This document shows, in pieces, positions 39,009-47,683 of a DNA stretch of 64,000 nt (its first letter is position 1; every line of letters begins with the position of its first letter). The DNA is from Crossiella sp. SN42. GTDB taxonomy: Bacteria; Actinomycetota; Actinomycetes; Mycobacteriales; Pseudonocardiaceae. The stretch covers positions 62,001 to 126,000 of the forward strand of contig NZ_JAMHIV010000023.1 in assembly GCF_023897065.1 (NCBI RefSeq), read 5' to 3'. The notes under the pieces are model-generated. The model did no database searches. It was not told the origin of the DNA and saw nothing but the letters and a program-made list of their open reading frames with translations. A program made the translations under genes and the position numbers.

Positions 39009-41255
39009 GTGACGACCACGGAGGCCGGTCAGCGGATCGAGCTGGCCATCGGCGGGATGACCTGCGCGGCCTGCGCCGGGCGGATCGAACGCAAGCTGAA
39101 CAAGCTCGACGGCGTGACCGCCACGGTCAACTTCGCCACCGAGAAGGCCACCGTGGCCTATCCGGACGACCTGGACGTGGACACGCTGGTGGCCACGGTG
39201 CAGACCGCCGGGTACACCGCGACCCCGCCGCAACCGGCTAAACCGTCCACTGTGGACGATGAAGACCCCGGCGAGCGGGTCGAGGAGCTGAAGGCGCGCT
39301 TCGTGATCGCCGCGCTGCTCGGCCTGCCCGTGGTGCTGCTCTCGATGGTCCCGGCGCTGCAGTTCCCGTTCTGGCAGTGGGCCGCGCTGGCGCTGACCTC
39401 GCCGGTGGTGCTGGTCTGCGGCTGGCCGTTCCACCGCACCGCCGCGGTGAACCTGCGGCACGGCGCGACCACGATGGACACCCTGGTCTCCATGGGCGTC
39501 GCGGTGGCCTACCTGTGGTCGGTCTACGCGCTGGTCTGGGGCGGCGCCGGGATGCCGGGCATGGTGCACGAGTTCAGCCTGCTGCCGCGCGAGTCGACCA
39601 CCGCGGACATCTACCTGGAGGTCGCCGCCGGGGTGACCGTGTTCCTGTTGCTGGGGCGCTGGCTGGAGGCCAGGTCCAAGCGGCACAGCGGAGCGGCGCT
39701 GCGCGCGCTGCTTGCCTTGGGGGCCAAGGACGTCGCGGTGCTGGAGGACGGGCGCGAGCGCCGGGTTCCGGTGGAGTCGCTGGCGGTCGGCACGCGGTTC
39801 GTGGTGCGGCCGGGCGAGAAGGTGGCCACCGACGGGGTGGTCGAGGAGGGCACCTCGGCGCTGGACCGGTCGATGCTGACCGGGGAGTCGGTGCCGGCGG
39901 AGGTCGGGCCGGGCGCCCAGGTGGCCGGCGGCACGGTGAACGCGGGCGGGCGGCTGGTGGTGCGCGCCACCAGGGTCGGCGCGGACACCCAGCTGGCCCA
40001 GATGGCCCGGTTGGTCGAGCAGGCGCAGGCGGGCAAGGCGCAGGTGCAGCGGCTGGCCGACCGGGTCTCGGCGGTGTTCGTGCCGGTGGTGCTGCTGATC
40101 GCGGCAGGCACGCTGGCCTTCTGGTTGCTGTGGGGCGCGGGCGCGTCCTTCGCGCTGACCGCCTCCGTGGCCGTGCTGGTGATCGCCTGCCCGTGCGCGC
40201 TCGGGCTGGCCACGCCGACCGCGCTGCTGGTGGGCACCGGCCGGGGCGCGCAGCTGGGCATCCTGGTGAAGGGGCCGGAGGTGCTGGAGTCCACCCGCCG
40301 GGTCGACACCATCGTGCTGGACAAGACCGGCACGGTGACCACCGGCGTGATGACGCTGGCCGGGGCGGTGCCGGCCGAGGGCTTCGACCGGGCCGAGCTG
40401 CTGCGGCTGGCCGGGGCGGTGGAGGCGGCCTCGGAGCACCCGATCGCGCGGGCCATCGCCGAGGGCGCGCGCGCCGAGGCCGGCGAGCTGCCCGCGGTGA
40501 CCGAGTTCGGCAACAACGAAGGCCTTGGCGTGCAGGGACAGGTGGCCGGCCGGGCCGTGCTGGTCGGCAGGCCGCGGCTGCTCGCCGAGCGCGGGGTCGA
40601 GCTGCCCGCCGAGCTGGCCGGGGCGGTGCGGGAGGCCGAGGCCGCCGGGCGCACCGTGGTGGCCGCGGCGGTGGACGGCGCGGCGGCCGGGCTGCTGATG
40701 GTCTCCGACACGGTGAAGCCGACCAGCGCCGAGGCGGTGCGCAGGCTGCGCGAGCTCGGCCTGCGGCCGGTGCTGCTGACCGGGGACAACGCCACGGTGG
40801 CCGCCGCGGTGGCGGCCGAGGTGGGCATCCCGGCCGAGGACGTGATCGCCGAGGTACTGCCCGCGGACAAGGTGGCCGCGGTGCGTAGGTTGCAGGCGCA
40901 GGGCCGGGTGGTGGCCATGGTCGGCGACGGGGTGAACGACGCCCCGGCGCTGGCAGCCGCTGACCTGGGTCTGTCCCTGGGCACGGGCACTGATGTGGCC
41001 ATCGAGGCCGGTGACCTGACCCTGGTCCGAGGGGACCTGCGGGTGGCCGCGGACGCGATCCGGCTGTCCCGGCGCACCCTGGGCACCATCAAGGGAAACC
41101 TGTTCTGGGCGTTCGCCTACAACGTGGCGGGTTTGCCACTGGCCGCGGCCGGGGTACTCAACCCCATGCTGGCCGGCGCGGCGATGGCGTTCTCCAGTGT
41201 GTTCGTGGTCACAAACAGCTTGCGCTTGCGGAAGTTCCGGTCTTGGGCGGAGTGA
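39009..41255 (+). CDS. copA: Cu(I)-exporting P1B-type ATPase CopA
   Basis: A 748-residue copper exporter of the plasma membrane. One N-terminal metal-binding domain has MTCAAC (17-22). Eight membrane helices include the CPC ion-path motif (Cys394-Pro-Cys396). The phosphorylated Asp438 is in DKTGT; SEHP, TGDN and GDGVNDAPA follow. The C-terminal helices carry the YN and MxxSS motifs (FAYNVAGLP, AMAFSS) of the Cu(I) subgroup. GTG start at 39009, 32 bp after copZ. A copy of the 17-bp dispersed repeat lies at 39245 in the linker after the metal-binding domain. Confidence 0.96.
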   Translation: MTTTEAGQRIELAIGGMTCAACAGRIERKLNKLDGVTATVNFATEKATVAYPDDLDVDTLVATVQTAGYTATPPQPAKPSTVDDEDPGERVEELKARFVIAALLGLPVVLLSMVPALQFPFWQWAALALTSPVVLVCGWPFHRTAAVNLRHGATTMDTLVSMGVAVAYLWSVYALVWGGAGMPGMVHEFSLLPRESTTADIYLEVAAGVTVFLLLGRWLEARSKRHSGAALRALLALGAKDVAVLEDGRERRVPVESLAVGTRFVVRPGEKVATDGVVEEGTSALDRSMLTGESVPAEVGPGAQVAGGTVNAGGRLVVRATRVGADTQLAQMARLVEQAQAGKAQVQRLADRVSAVFVPVVLLIAAGTLAFWLLWGAGASFALTASVAVLVIACPCALGLATPTALLVGTGRGAQLGILVKGPEVLESTRRVDTIVLDKTGTVTTGVMTLAGAVPAEGFDRAELLRLAGAVEAASEHPIARAIAEGARAEAGELPAVTEFGNNEGLGVQGQVAGRAVLVGRPRLLAERGVELPAELAGAVREAEAAGRTVVAAAVDGAAAGLLMVSDTVKPTSAEAVRRLRELGLRPVLLTGDNATVAAAVAAEVGIPAEDVIAEVLPADKVAAVRRLQAQGRVVAMVGDGVNDAPALAAADLGLSLGTGTDVAIEAGDLTLVRGDLRVAADAIRLSRRTLGTIKGNLFWAFAYNVAGLPLAAAGVLNPMLAGAAMAFSSVFVVTNSLRLRKFRSWAE
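39245..39261. repeat. 17-bp dispersed repeat GTCCACTGTGGACGATG, copy 3
   Basis: Same 17-mer as at 8356 and 8434 except for the central base (T for A). It encodes STVDDE in the variable linker of CopA between the metal-binding domain and the first membrane helix. Confidence 0.65.
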
Positions 41256-41270
41256 GATCGGATTTACTCC

Positions 41271-41300
41271 ACACTGTGTCCAAACCTGGACACCAAGTGT
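41271..41300 (+). terminator. hairpin after copA
   Basis: ACACT-g-TGTCC paired with GGACA-cc-AGTGT, 15 bp past the copA stop. The T content downstream is low, so it is a weak intrinsic terminator. Confidence 0.45.
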
Positions 41301-41422
41301 TCATAACGCCGTTTTGGTGAATAAGTACGCGCGATAAACAAAAAAATTCGACGACATCACTGGGCACCGACGAGTGAGCATGCAACAATCACTTTGCTGA
41401 CACACCCCCGGTCAGCGCCTGT

Positions 41423-41473
41423 GGAGATCCCCTCCGGCCCCCGTGCTCCTCCCCCTGGCGCGGGGGCCTCTCC
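41423..41473 (+). other. two-part stem-loop of unknown role
   Basis: An outer GGAGA/TCTCC stem (41423-41427 with 41469-41473) encloses an inner 8-bp stem (41436-41443 with 41461-41468). It lies 88 bp before the start of the small downstream gene. It could be a terminator for leftward or rightward transcripts or a regulatory leader; there is no T-run. Confidence 0.35.
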
Positions 41474-41547
41474 ATGTCAATAGGCCGTTCGCGGCGTTAC
41501 ACACTGACGGGTAACTCACAAGCCTCGAACTTCCTTCATCAGTTCGT

Positions 41548-41553
41548 TACCGT
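41548..41553 (+). promoter_or_regulatory. -10 element TACCGT of the small gene at 41561
   Basis: TACCGT ends 7 nt before the GTG at 41561 and decides that start over the longer frame beginning at 41474. Confidence 0.45.
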
Positions 41554-41560
41554 GTTCGCC

Positions 41561-41863
41561 GTGCTTCTCAGTCGATCGAAGAACGGCCGTCATCGCCCGG
41601 CTCCGGCAGCCGAGACCGAACTTCTCGCCCCCGACGCGGAGTTGGACAACTACCTCGCCGCCCTCGCTCCCGAGGCCGACGTGGAGACCACGGCCACCGG
41701 CCGCCGCTTCGGCAACGCCGAGGTTCACCAGCTCCGCCTGAGCCTGATCGCGAACGAGCAGCTCCGTGAGCTCGCCGCGCAGCGCCAGACCTCCCCGATG
41801 GCCCTGGCCCAGGAGTGGGTCATGCAGCGCCTCGACTGGGAGTTCCGCCAGCAGGGGCACTGA
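41561..41863 (+). CDS. small hypothetical protein, possible ribbon-helix-helix-like C-terminus
   Basis: A 100-residue basic/acidic mixed protein (start VLLSRSKNGRHRP). The C-terminal part EVHQLRLSLIANEQLRELAAQRQTSPMALAQEWVMQRLDWE has a strand then two helices, the layout of a ribbon-helix-helix DNA-binding unit, though no named family is recognised. No partner toxin gene is seen. The start is taken from the -10 spacing, not from a ribosome site. An N-terminal extension of 29 codons is open but unsupported. Confidence 0.6.
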   Translation: MLLSRSKNGRHRPAPAAETELLAPDAELDNYLAALAPEADVETTATGRRFGNAEVHQLRLSLIANEQLRELAAQRQTSPMALAQEWVMQRLDWEFRQQGH

Positions 41864-41895
41864 AACCTGTTTTGGCGCGCTGAGCATCCCGAGCC

Positions 41896-42645
41896 TCAGC
41901 GCGCCGCGACCGCCCTGGTCGCAGGCACCAACCGCACCACGTCCTCGCCAGCGGCTGCCTCCCCGAGCAGTCCGGCCTGGTAGGCCAGGGCCACCGCGTG
42001 CGCCCGGTCGCGCGCGTCGAGCTTGCGCAGCATCCGCCGGACGTGGGTCTTCACCGTCTCCTCGGAGACCTCGAGCCGGTGCGCGATGTTCTTCGCGGTG
42101 AGCCCGTCCGCGATCAGTCGCAGCACCTCGAACTCCCGCTTGGACAGCGCGGGCCCGTTGCCCCGCTGGGCGCCGACCACCCGGCCGGGCGCGAGCAGCG
42201 GGGCCAGCGAGGGCGCCACGTACAGCCCCAGCTCCACCGCCTGGCAGATCGCCTCCGGGAGCCGGGCCGGGTCCATCTCGCGCGGCAGGAAGCCCTTGGC
42301 GCCGCTGCGCCGGGCCACCTCCACCTCACCGGCCAGCCGCGCGCCGGGACGGAACAGGGTCACCACCGTCAGGTTCGGCTGCATGCCGGCCAGCATCCGG
42401 CACAGGTGCGCGCCGGGGTCCAGCTCGGAGTCGATGAGCAGCACGTTGGGCTGGGCCGCCCGGCAGAGCTGCACGGCGCTGCCGGGGGAGCTGGCCGCGC
42501 CCACCCACTGCACCCTGGGGTCTCGACCGAGGACCGCGGCGACGCCGTGCTGGAACAGCGGCACGGAGTCGATCTGGGCGACCCGGTACGCGCCGGCCCG
42601 AGTCCTCAAGCCGGCGGCGCGTGCACGCAGTGTCACTGGATCCAC
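41896..42645 (-). CDS. LuxR-family (NarL-type) response regulator
   Basis: A 249-residue regulator: a receiver-like domain at about 20-140 (candidate phospho-Asp in VLLIDSELD, near 72) and a LuxR helix-turn-helix at about 165-228 (LSKREFEVLRLIADGLTAKNIAHRLEVSEETVKTHVRRML). The receiver is divergent and no histidine kinase is adjacent, so it may be an orphan or atypical regulator. GTG start with AAGGGGA upstream. Confidence 0.88.
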   Translation of the reverse strand: MDPVTLRARAAGLRTRAGAYRVAQIDSVPLFQHGVAAVLGRDPRVQWVGAASSPGSAVQLCRAAQPNVLLIDSELDPGAHLCRMLAGMQPNLTVVTLFRPGARLAGEVEVARRSGAKGFLPREMDPARLPEAICQAVELGLYVAPSLAPLLAPGRVVGAQRGNGPALSKREFEVLRLIADGLTAKNIAHRLEVSEETVKTHVRRMLRKLDARDRAHAVALAYQAGLLGEAAAGEDVVRLVPATRAVAAR

Positions 42646-42917
42646 GGCGGTCCCCTTTCGACGTCTTGCCTTCTTGGAGTCGCCTCACACCCGATCGTGA
42701 CGCCACCTATGGAGGTAGTCGGGTTCGACGCGGGGTTCTGACGTTGGAACCAGCACTTCCAGCCACTCGTTGTCACTCGATTGGAGGACAAAACCGACCT
42801 TTTGGTCTGTCTTCGGACACGCGAACGTTCGGCGCAGTGTCGCTGCACCCTTCGGCCTAGTTTGTGTCCGGTTTCGCTGCGTGCTCAACTAATTACGCTG
42901 TGATCCTGGAGGTGGCC
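42646..42917. other. 272-bp divergent intergenic region
   Basis: Shared upstream region of the LuxR regulator and the amidase genes. AT-richer than its surroundings. I see several short open frames without ribosome sites and no RNA gene; promoters must lie here but I cannot place them. Confidence 0.35.
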
Positions 42918-43682
42918 ATGACTACGCGGCGTGCACTGTTGACCGGGCTGGCCGGACTGGCCGGGGCGGCGTTCACCGGCGCGAGCACGGCCTCGGCCGC
43001 GCCCCGGCAGCCCCCGGCCGAACTGGCCCCGCCGGGCCGGGACGACCTGAAGGTGCGGATCCGGACCAGGGCGGAGTGGGGCGCGGACGAGAGGCTGCGC
43101 TTCGGGCCCAAGGGCGAGCTGTGGCCGCCGACGTTCAGCCCGGTGCAGTGCCTGACCGTGCACCACTCGGCGATCGCGGTGGACGGCGACCGGGACGCGG
43201 CGGTGCGCTCGATCTACCACGGGCACACCGTGGGCAACGCCTGGGGCGACATCGGCTACCACCTGCTGATCGATCCGGAGGGCGTGCTCTACCAGGGCAG
43301 GCACACCGGCGGCGCGGCGGTCTTCGGCACGATGCAGGCCAACGGCCGGGCGACGGGGACGGTGACCGCGGGGCACGTGCGCGGGCGCAATCCCGGCAAC
43401 ATCGGCATCTGCCTGCTCGGCGACTTCACCGGCGGCCTGCCCGCACCGGGGGCGTGGAGCACGCTGACCAGGACGCTGGCCGCGCTGACCCTGCTCTGCG
43501 GGCTGGACCCGCTGGCCAGGCTGACCTACGTCAACACCGAGGACGGGCAGCGCTACGAGGGGCCGGTGCTGGCCAGGCACCGGGACTGGGTGTCCACCCA
43601 GTGCCCCGGCAACCTCTTCGCGGAGACCTTCGAGCCGGTGCGGCTCGAGGTGGCCAGGCTGCGCGGCGCACGGCGGCGCTAG
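42918..43682 (+). CDS. Tat-exported N-acetylmuramoyl-L-alanine amidase (PGRP/Amidase_2)
   Basis: A 254-residue secreted amidase that cuts the bond between MurNAc and the stem peptide. The N-terminus is a twin-arginine signal (TTRRALLTGLAGLAG, cleavage near 30). The PGRP domain spans about 45-245; zinc ligands are expected in LTVHHSA, LARHRDWV and TQCPG, with GDIGYHLLI between. The ATG at 42918 has GGAGG 6 nt upstream. It ends tail-to-tail with, and overlaps by 4 bp, the M15 peptidase gene. Confidence 0.9.
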   Translation: MTTRRALLTGLAGLAGAAFTGASTASAAPRQPPAELAPPGRDDLKVRIRTRAEWGADERLRFGPKGELWPPTFSPVQCLTVHHSAIAVDGDRDAAVRSIYHGHTVGNAWGDIGYHLLIDPEGVLYQGRHTGGAAVFGTMQANGRATGTVTAGHVRGRNPGNIGICLLGDFTGGLPAPGAWSTLTRTLAALTLLCGLDPLARLTYVNTEDGQRYEGPVLARHRDWVSTQCPGNLFAETFEPVRLEVARLRGARRR

Positions 43683-44326
43683 CGGGGATCCGGGCAGCCC
43701 TTGCCGACCCAGTCCGCGCTGTGCTCGAAGTGCCACCACTCGCGGGCGATGGTGCGGCACAGGCCCCACTGGCTGCCGTAGCGCTCCAGCCACTTCGCGC
43801 CGGACTGCGGCTTCACGTCCACCGCGGTGCCCTTGACGTGCGCGGACTCCTCCGGCGGCAGCACCCACTTGCGCGCCTCGGCCTCCGAGCCGCGCTTCTT
43901 GATCTCCGCGCGGTACAGCCTGCGCTGCTCGGCCGCGGTGCGCCGGGCCGACTTCACGAAGATGTCCACGCCGTCGGCCCGGGCCGCGCAGCGGGCGGCC
44001 TGGAAGGCCTCCCGCATCGCGGGCGCCAGCCGGTCCGGCTCCAGCTCGCTGGGCACTTCCAGGCGCTCGGCCTGCTGCGGCTCGAAGACGCAGTTCGGGT
44101 TGTTCTCGGTGGTCTTGCCGGTGCTGCTGCCCGTGGTCAGGCCGAGCAGCTGACCGCCGGGGTGAGCGGGCGAGGGCAGCCCGTAGACCACAAAACCGGT
44201 TGCCAGCAGCAGTGCGACGCTCAGGCCGGCCACTCCGGTCCAGGTGCGGAACCGGCGGCGGGGCTGGGTTCCGGGCACCGGGATGGGTGCGGTCGGCGCG
44301 TCCAGGGAGTTGGTCTGGTTGCGCAT
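43679..44326 (-). CDS. D-alanyl-D-alanine carboxypeptidase, M15 (VanY-like)
   Basis: A 215-residue membrane-anchored M15 peptidase. One membrane helix at about 30-50 is followed by a linker and a catalytic domain with SAHVKGTAVDV (His, Asp) and EWWHFEH (Glu and last zinc His). It shares design with the protein at 21786 but is diverged. It is convergent with the amidase (4-bp overlap) and divergent from the two-component genes; envelope stress control is plausible. Confidence 0.88.
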   Translation of the reverse strand: MRNQTNSLDAPTAPIPVPGTQPRRRFRTWTGVAGLSVALLLATGFVVYGLPSPAHPGGQLLGLTTGSSTGKTTENNPNCVFEPQQAERLEVPSELEPDRLAPAMREAFQAARCAARADGVDIFVKSARRTAAEQRRLYRAEIKKRGSEAEARKWVLPPEESAHVKGTAVDVKPQSGAKWLERYGSQWGLCRTIAREWWHFEHSADWVGKGCPDPR

Positions 44327-44439
44327 GCCACTGACGGTCGGCGCTGGATGTCCCTGGCTGGTCCGCGCCTTGTCATGGTTCTGCTACAGCAGTCGGACCA
44401 GGTCGGCGGTGGTGTCCCCGGGGGCCAATAATCGGTGCC

Positions 44440-45114
44440 ATGCCGAGGGTGCTGTTGATCGAGGACGACCATGCCGTGCGCGAGGGCCTGCAACTGGCCC
44501 TGCGCAGGCAGGGCTACACCGTGGACGCGGCGGCCACCGGCGAGCTCGGCCTGGACGCGCTGCGCGCGCAGGCGCCGGACATCGTGGTGCTGGACCTGAT
44601 GCTGCCGGGCATCGACGGCTTCGAGGTGTGCCGCCGGATCAGGGCAGGCGGCGAGGTGCCGATCATCATGCTGACCGCGCGCAGCGACGACATGGACATC
44701 GTCGGCGGGCTGGAGGCCGGCGCGGACGACTACGTGGTCAAGCCGGTGCAGCCCAGGGTGCTGGACGCCCGGATCAGGGCGGTGCTGCGGCGCGGGGCCA
44801 GCGAGCAGACCAGCAAGGAGCGGCACGGGTCGCTGGAGATCGACCGGCAGGCGCTGGTGGTGGCCAAGAACGACCGGCAGGTCGGGCTGACCCCGACCGA
44901 GCTGCGGCTGCTGCTGGAGCTCTCCGCCTCGCCCGGCCAGGTGTTCAGCCGCCAGCAGCTGTTGCAGGCGGTGTGGGAGCACGACTACCTCGGTGACTCC
45001 CGGCTGGTGGACGCGTGCGTGCAGCGGCTGCGGGCCAAGATCGAGGACCGGCCGGGCAGCCCGGTGTACGTGCAGACCGTGCGCGGTTTCGGCTACCGGT
45101 TCGGCCCGGTATGA
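44440..45114 (+). CDS. OmpR/PhoB-class response regulator (AfsQ1/CseB-like)
   Basis: A 224-residue regulator: a receiver with phospho-Asp52 (VLDLMLPGIDGFEVC), Lys in YVVKPVQ, and a winged helix at about 130-222 ending VQTVRGFGYRF. GLEAGADDYVVKPVQPRVLDARIRAVLRR is very close to the AfsQ1/CseB subgroup of streptomycetes, which respond to envelope or nutritional stress and influence antibiotic production. An AATAAT hexamer lies 7 nt before the ATG. Its stop overlaps the kinase start (ATGA). Confidence 0.92.
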   Translation: MPRVLLIEDDHAVREGLQLALRRQGYTVDAAATGELGLDALRAQAPDIVVLDLMLPGIDGFEVCRRIRAGGEVPIIMLTARSDDMDIVGGLEAGADDYVVKPVQPRVLDARIRAVLRRGASEQTSKERHGSLEIDRQALVVAKNDRQVGLTPTELRLLLELSASPGQVFSRQQLLQAVWEHDYLGDSRLVDACVQRLRAKIEDRPGSPVYVQTVRGFGYRFGPV

Positions 45115-46568
45115 GCCGCCTGCTCGACTCGCTGCCCACCTGGGCCCGTGGCCTGCGCGCGCGGCTGGTGTTCGCCTTCCTGGCGGTGGCCGCGCTCGGC
45201 GCGGCGGCCGCGGCGGGGGCCAGCTACGTCTCGGCGCGCACCACGGTGCTCAAGTACGCCCAGGACCAGGTCATGGTCACCACCAAGGAAACGGTGAGCC
45301 GGTTCGCCCCTGAGCTCAGCTTCCCGCCGACCCAGGCCACCCTGGACCAGCTGGTCAGCAAGCTCCCGGACAGCGCGGCGGTGGTGACCTACCAGGACCT
45401 GCGGTCGCGCCCGATGGGCTACCGGCTGGAGGACTTCCCGGCCGAGCTGAGGACCGCGGTGCGGACCAGGGGCACCCTGGTGTTCCAGCGGGGCCTGTCG
45501 CCGGGTGGCAGCTCGCCGATGTTCTACGTCGGCATGCCGGTGCTGACCAAGCGCGCGGGTGGCGAGCTGGAGCCCTCCGGTATGGAGGTCTACCTGGCGC
45601 GGAACCTGGGCGGACCCGCCGGCCAGATCAGCGACCTGGCCCAGAGCGCGTGGCAGACCAGCCTGCTGGCGCTGCCGCTGGCCGCGTTGCTGGCGTTGCT
45701 GGCCGCGCGCGGGGTGCTGCGGCCGGTGCGCGAGCTGCGCGGGGCGACCCGGCGGCTGGCCAGCGGCGAGCTGGGCGCGCGGCTGGAGGTCAAGGGCTCG
45801 GACGAGCTGGCCGACCTGGCGCACACCTTCAACGACACCGCGGCCGCGTTGGACCGGACGGTGACCGGGCTGCAGCGGATGGAGGCGGACGCGCGGCGGT
45901 TCGTGGCCGACGTCTCGCACGAGCTGCGCACCCCGCTGGCCGCGATGACCGCGGTGACCGACGTGCTGGACGAGGAAGCGGAGAACCTGCCCGAGGACGC
46001 GCAGATCGCGGCCAGGCTGGTCGGCCAGGAGACCCGCAAGCTGGCCAGGATGGTGGAGGACCTGATCGAGATCTCCCGGTTCGACGCGGGCGCGGCCAGG
46101 CTGGTGCTGACCGAGGTGGACGTGGCCGAGGCGGTGCGCAACACGCTGCGCGCCAGGGGCTGGACGGACCAGGTGACCACCGAGCTGCCCGAGGGCGTGC
46201 GGGTCAAGCTGGACGCCAGGCGGCTGGACGTGATCGTGGCCAACCTGGTCGGCAACGCGCTGCGGCACGGGGAGCCGCCGGTGGTGGCCACGCTGACCGC
46301 GAGCCCGCAGTGGATCGAGCTGACCGTCACCGACCACGGGTCCGGGCTGCCGGAGGCGGTGCTGCCACAGGTGTTCGCCCGCTTCTACAAGGCCGACTCG
46401 GCCCGGTCCCGGTCCGAGGGCAGTGGGCTCGGGCTGGCCATCGCCTGGGAGAACGCGCAACTGCACTACGGCACCATCGAGGCGGCCAACGCGCCGCACG
46501 GCGGGGCCAGGTTCACCCTGCGGCTGCCCCGGCTGGCCAGGGGCGTGGAGGAGGGTGGTCCGCGGTGA
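45111..46568 (+). CDS. sensor histidine kinase (AfsQ2/CseC-like)
   Basis: A 485-residue membrane kinase. Membrane helices at about 20-42 and 185-205 flank an outside sensor domain. HAMP (about 207-260), HisKA with phospho-His270 (DVSHELRTPL) and an ATPase domain with NLVGNALRHG, DHGSGLP and GLGLAI follow. It phosphorylates the regulator encoded just upstream. Coupled at both ends: ATGA with the regulator and GTGA with the lipoprotein. Confidence 0.94.
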   Translation: MSRLLDSLPTWARGLRARLVFAFLAVAALGAAAAAGASYVSARTTVLKYAQDQVMVTTKETVSRFAPELSFPPTQATLDQLVSKLPDSAAVVTYQDLRSRPMGYRLEDFPAELRTAVRTRGTLVFQRGLSPGGSSPMFYVGMPVLTKRAGGELEPSGMEVYLARNLGGPAGQISDLAQSAWQTSLLALPLAALLALLAARGVLRPVRELRGATRRLASGELGARLEVKGSDELADLAHTFNDTAAALDRTVTGLQRMEADARRFVADVSHELRTPLAAMTAVTDVLDEEAENLPEDAQIAARLVGQETRKLARMVEDLIEISRFDAGAARLVLTEVDVAEAVRNTLRARGWTDQVTTELPEGVRVKLDARRLDVIVANLVGNALRHGEPPVVATLTASPQWIELTVTDHGSGLPEAVLPQVFARFYKADSARSRSEGSGLGLAIAWENAQLHYGTIEAANAPHGGARFTLRLPRLARGVEEGGPR

Positions 46569-47038
46569 GGCGGCTGGTGACGGTGCTGCTGGGGGTGGCC
46601 CTGCTGGCCGGGTGCGGGGTGCGGCCCACCCCGCCGGTGGGCGGCGGGGACGCGCCGCGCGGGGTGGCCGAGGGGCCGACGCTGTACTTCCTGCGCGGCG
46701 GCAGCCTGGTGCCGGTGGTGCGCAAGCTCGGCAAGCTGGGCGACTACCCGACCGCGCTGCGCGAGCTGTTCTACGGGATCGCCGAGGACGATCCGCCCGG
46801 CTTGACCAGCGCGCTGCCCACGGCCGGGTTCGGCGAGCTGACCGCGGGGGTGACCCAGCGCAACACCGTCGAGGTGCGGGTGCTCAGGGGCGACGGGCGG
46901 CCGCTGACGCTGTCCGGGCCGGCCCTCGACCAGATCGCGTGCACCGTCTCCGCCCGGCACCTGGCCGCGGACCGGGTGTACAGCGTGGAGTCGGTGATCG
47001 TGAACGAGGTGCCGCGGCGCTGTCCCATCGGGGTCTAG
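46565..47038 (+). CDS. lipoprotein with GerMN-like domain, partner of the two-component system
   Basis: A 157-residue lipoprotein: signal peptide with lipobox LLAGC (Cys about 18), then a domain resembling GerMN/sporulation-germination folds (TLYFLRGGSLVPVVR, TALRELFYGIAEDD, LTSALPTAGFGELT). In afsQ and mtrAB-lpqB type loci a lipoprotein encoded next to the kinase tunes its signalling; the same is inferred here. GTG start overlapping the kinase stop. Confidence 0.82.
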   Translation: MRRLVTVLLGVALLAGCGVRPTPPVGGGDAPRGVAEGPTLYFLRGGSLVPVVRKLGKLGDYPTALRELFYGIAEDDPPGLTSALPTAGFGELTAGVTQRNTVEVRVLRGDGRPLTLSGPALDQIACTVSARHLAADRVYSVESVIVNEVPRRCPIGV

Positions 47039-47682
47039 GCGATCGTGCCGCGCAGGGCGAGCACGTCCAGCTGGTCGCGGGAGGAGTTGAGCCTGCGGGT
47101 CCAGGAGGTGGCCAGCTCGGCGATCTCCTCCGGGCTCAGGTAGGCGGCCTCGGTGAGCTGCCAGCCCGCGGTGGCGTAGGCCTTGGCCAGCACCTCGGTG
47201 GCCGACTCCGGGGTGGGCTCGGCGGTGTCGCCGACCTCGGGCACCGGCGGGCGCCAGGCGTGCAGGTTCAGCGTGACCAGGAAGTCCGCGCCGGGGCGGC
47301 AGCAGGCGGCCAGCCCGCGCAGCAGCGCGCCCTCGGTGTCCAGCACGCCGCGCAGCAGGCTGCCCCAGGGCATCAGCACGTGCAGCTCGTCGATCTCGCG
47401 CAGCTCCGGCGGCAGCGACTCGGCGGCGTGCCAGAGGTAGACCAGGTTGGGCAGGCCGCCCTTGGCCGGTTTGGCCGCGGCCTTGCCCGCGGTCTTGCGC
47501 AGGTTGTCCGGGGCCGCGTCCAGGCCGATGACCAGCTGGTCGGGATGCTTGCGGGCCAGGTGCAGCGGGTGCTTGCCGTCGCCGGTGCCCACGTCGAGCA
47601 GGACCGAGGTGTACTGGGCGCGGAGCTCGGCGAACTGCTCCGCGGTCAGGTCGACGACCTGCTTGCCGGTTACGCGACGCAC
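47035..47682 (-). CDS. kamB: 16S rRNA (adenine-1408-N1)-methyltransferase, KamB/NpmA family
   Basis: A 215-residue SAM-dependent rRNA methyltransferase. The opening RRVTGKQVVDLTAEQF, motif I LLDVGTGDGKHPLHLAR (about 28-44), the HVLMPWGSLLRGVL block (about 98-111) and the closing ETSWTRRLxSSRDxxDVLAL pattern (here ATSWTRRLNSSRDQLDV) are diagnostic of KamB-type enzymes. They methylate N1 of A1408 in the decoding site and give resistance to kanamycin-, apramycin- and related aminoglycosides. The TAGGCT hexamer 6 nt before the GTG suggests an own leaderless promoter. Preceded by a DUF371 gene with a 1-nt gap. Confidence 0.88.
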   Translation of the reverse strand: MRRVTGKQVVDLTAEQFAELRAQYTSVLLDVGTGDGKHPLHLARKHPDQLVIGLDAAPDNLRKTAGKAAAKPAKGGLPNLVYLWHAAESLPPELREIDELHVLMPWGSLLRGVLDTEGALLRGLAACCRPGADFLVTLNLHAWRPPVPEVGDTAEPTPESATEVLAKAYATAGWQLTEAAYLSPEEIAELATSWTRRLNSSRDQLDVLALRGTIA

Positions 47683-47683
47683 C

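Larger units (their letters stand above)
41256..41560. other. 305-bp intergenic region after the copper operon
   Basis: Holds a hairpin at 41271 (probable operon end), an AT-richer stretch (about 41300-41390), a larger stem-loop at 41423 and, at its right end, the -10 of the small downstream gene. No gene recognised. Confidence 0.5.
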
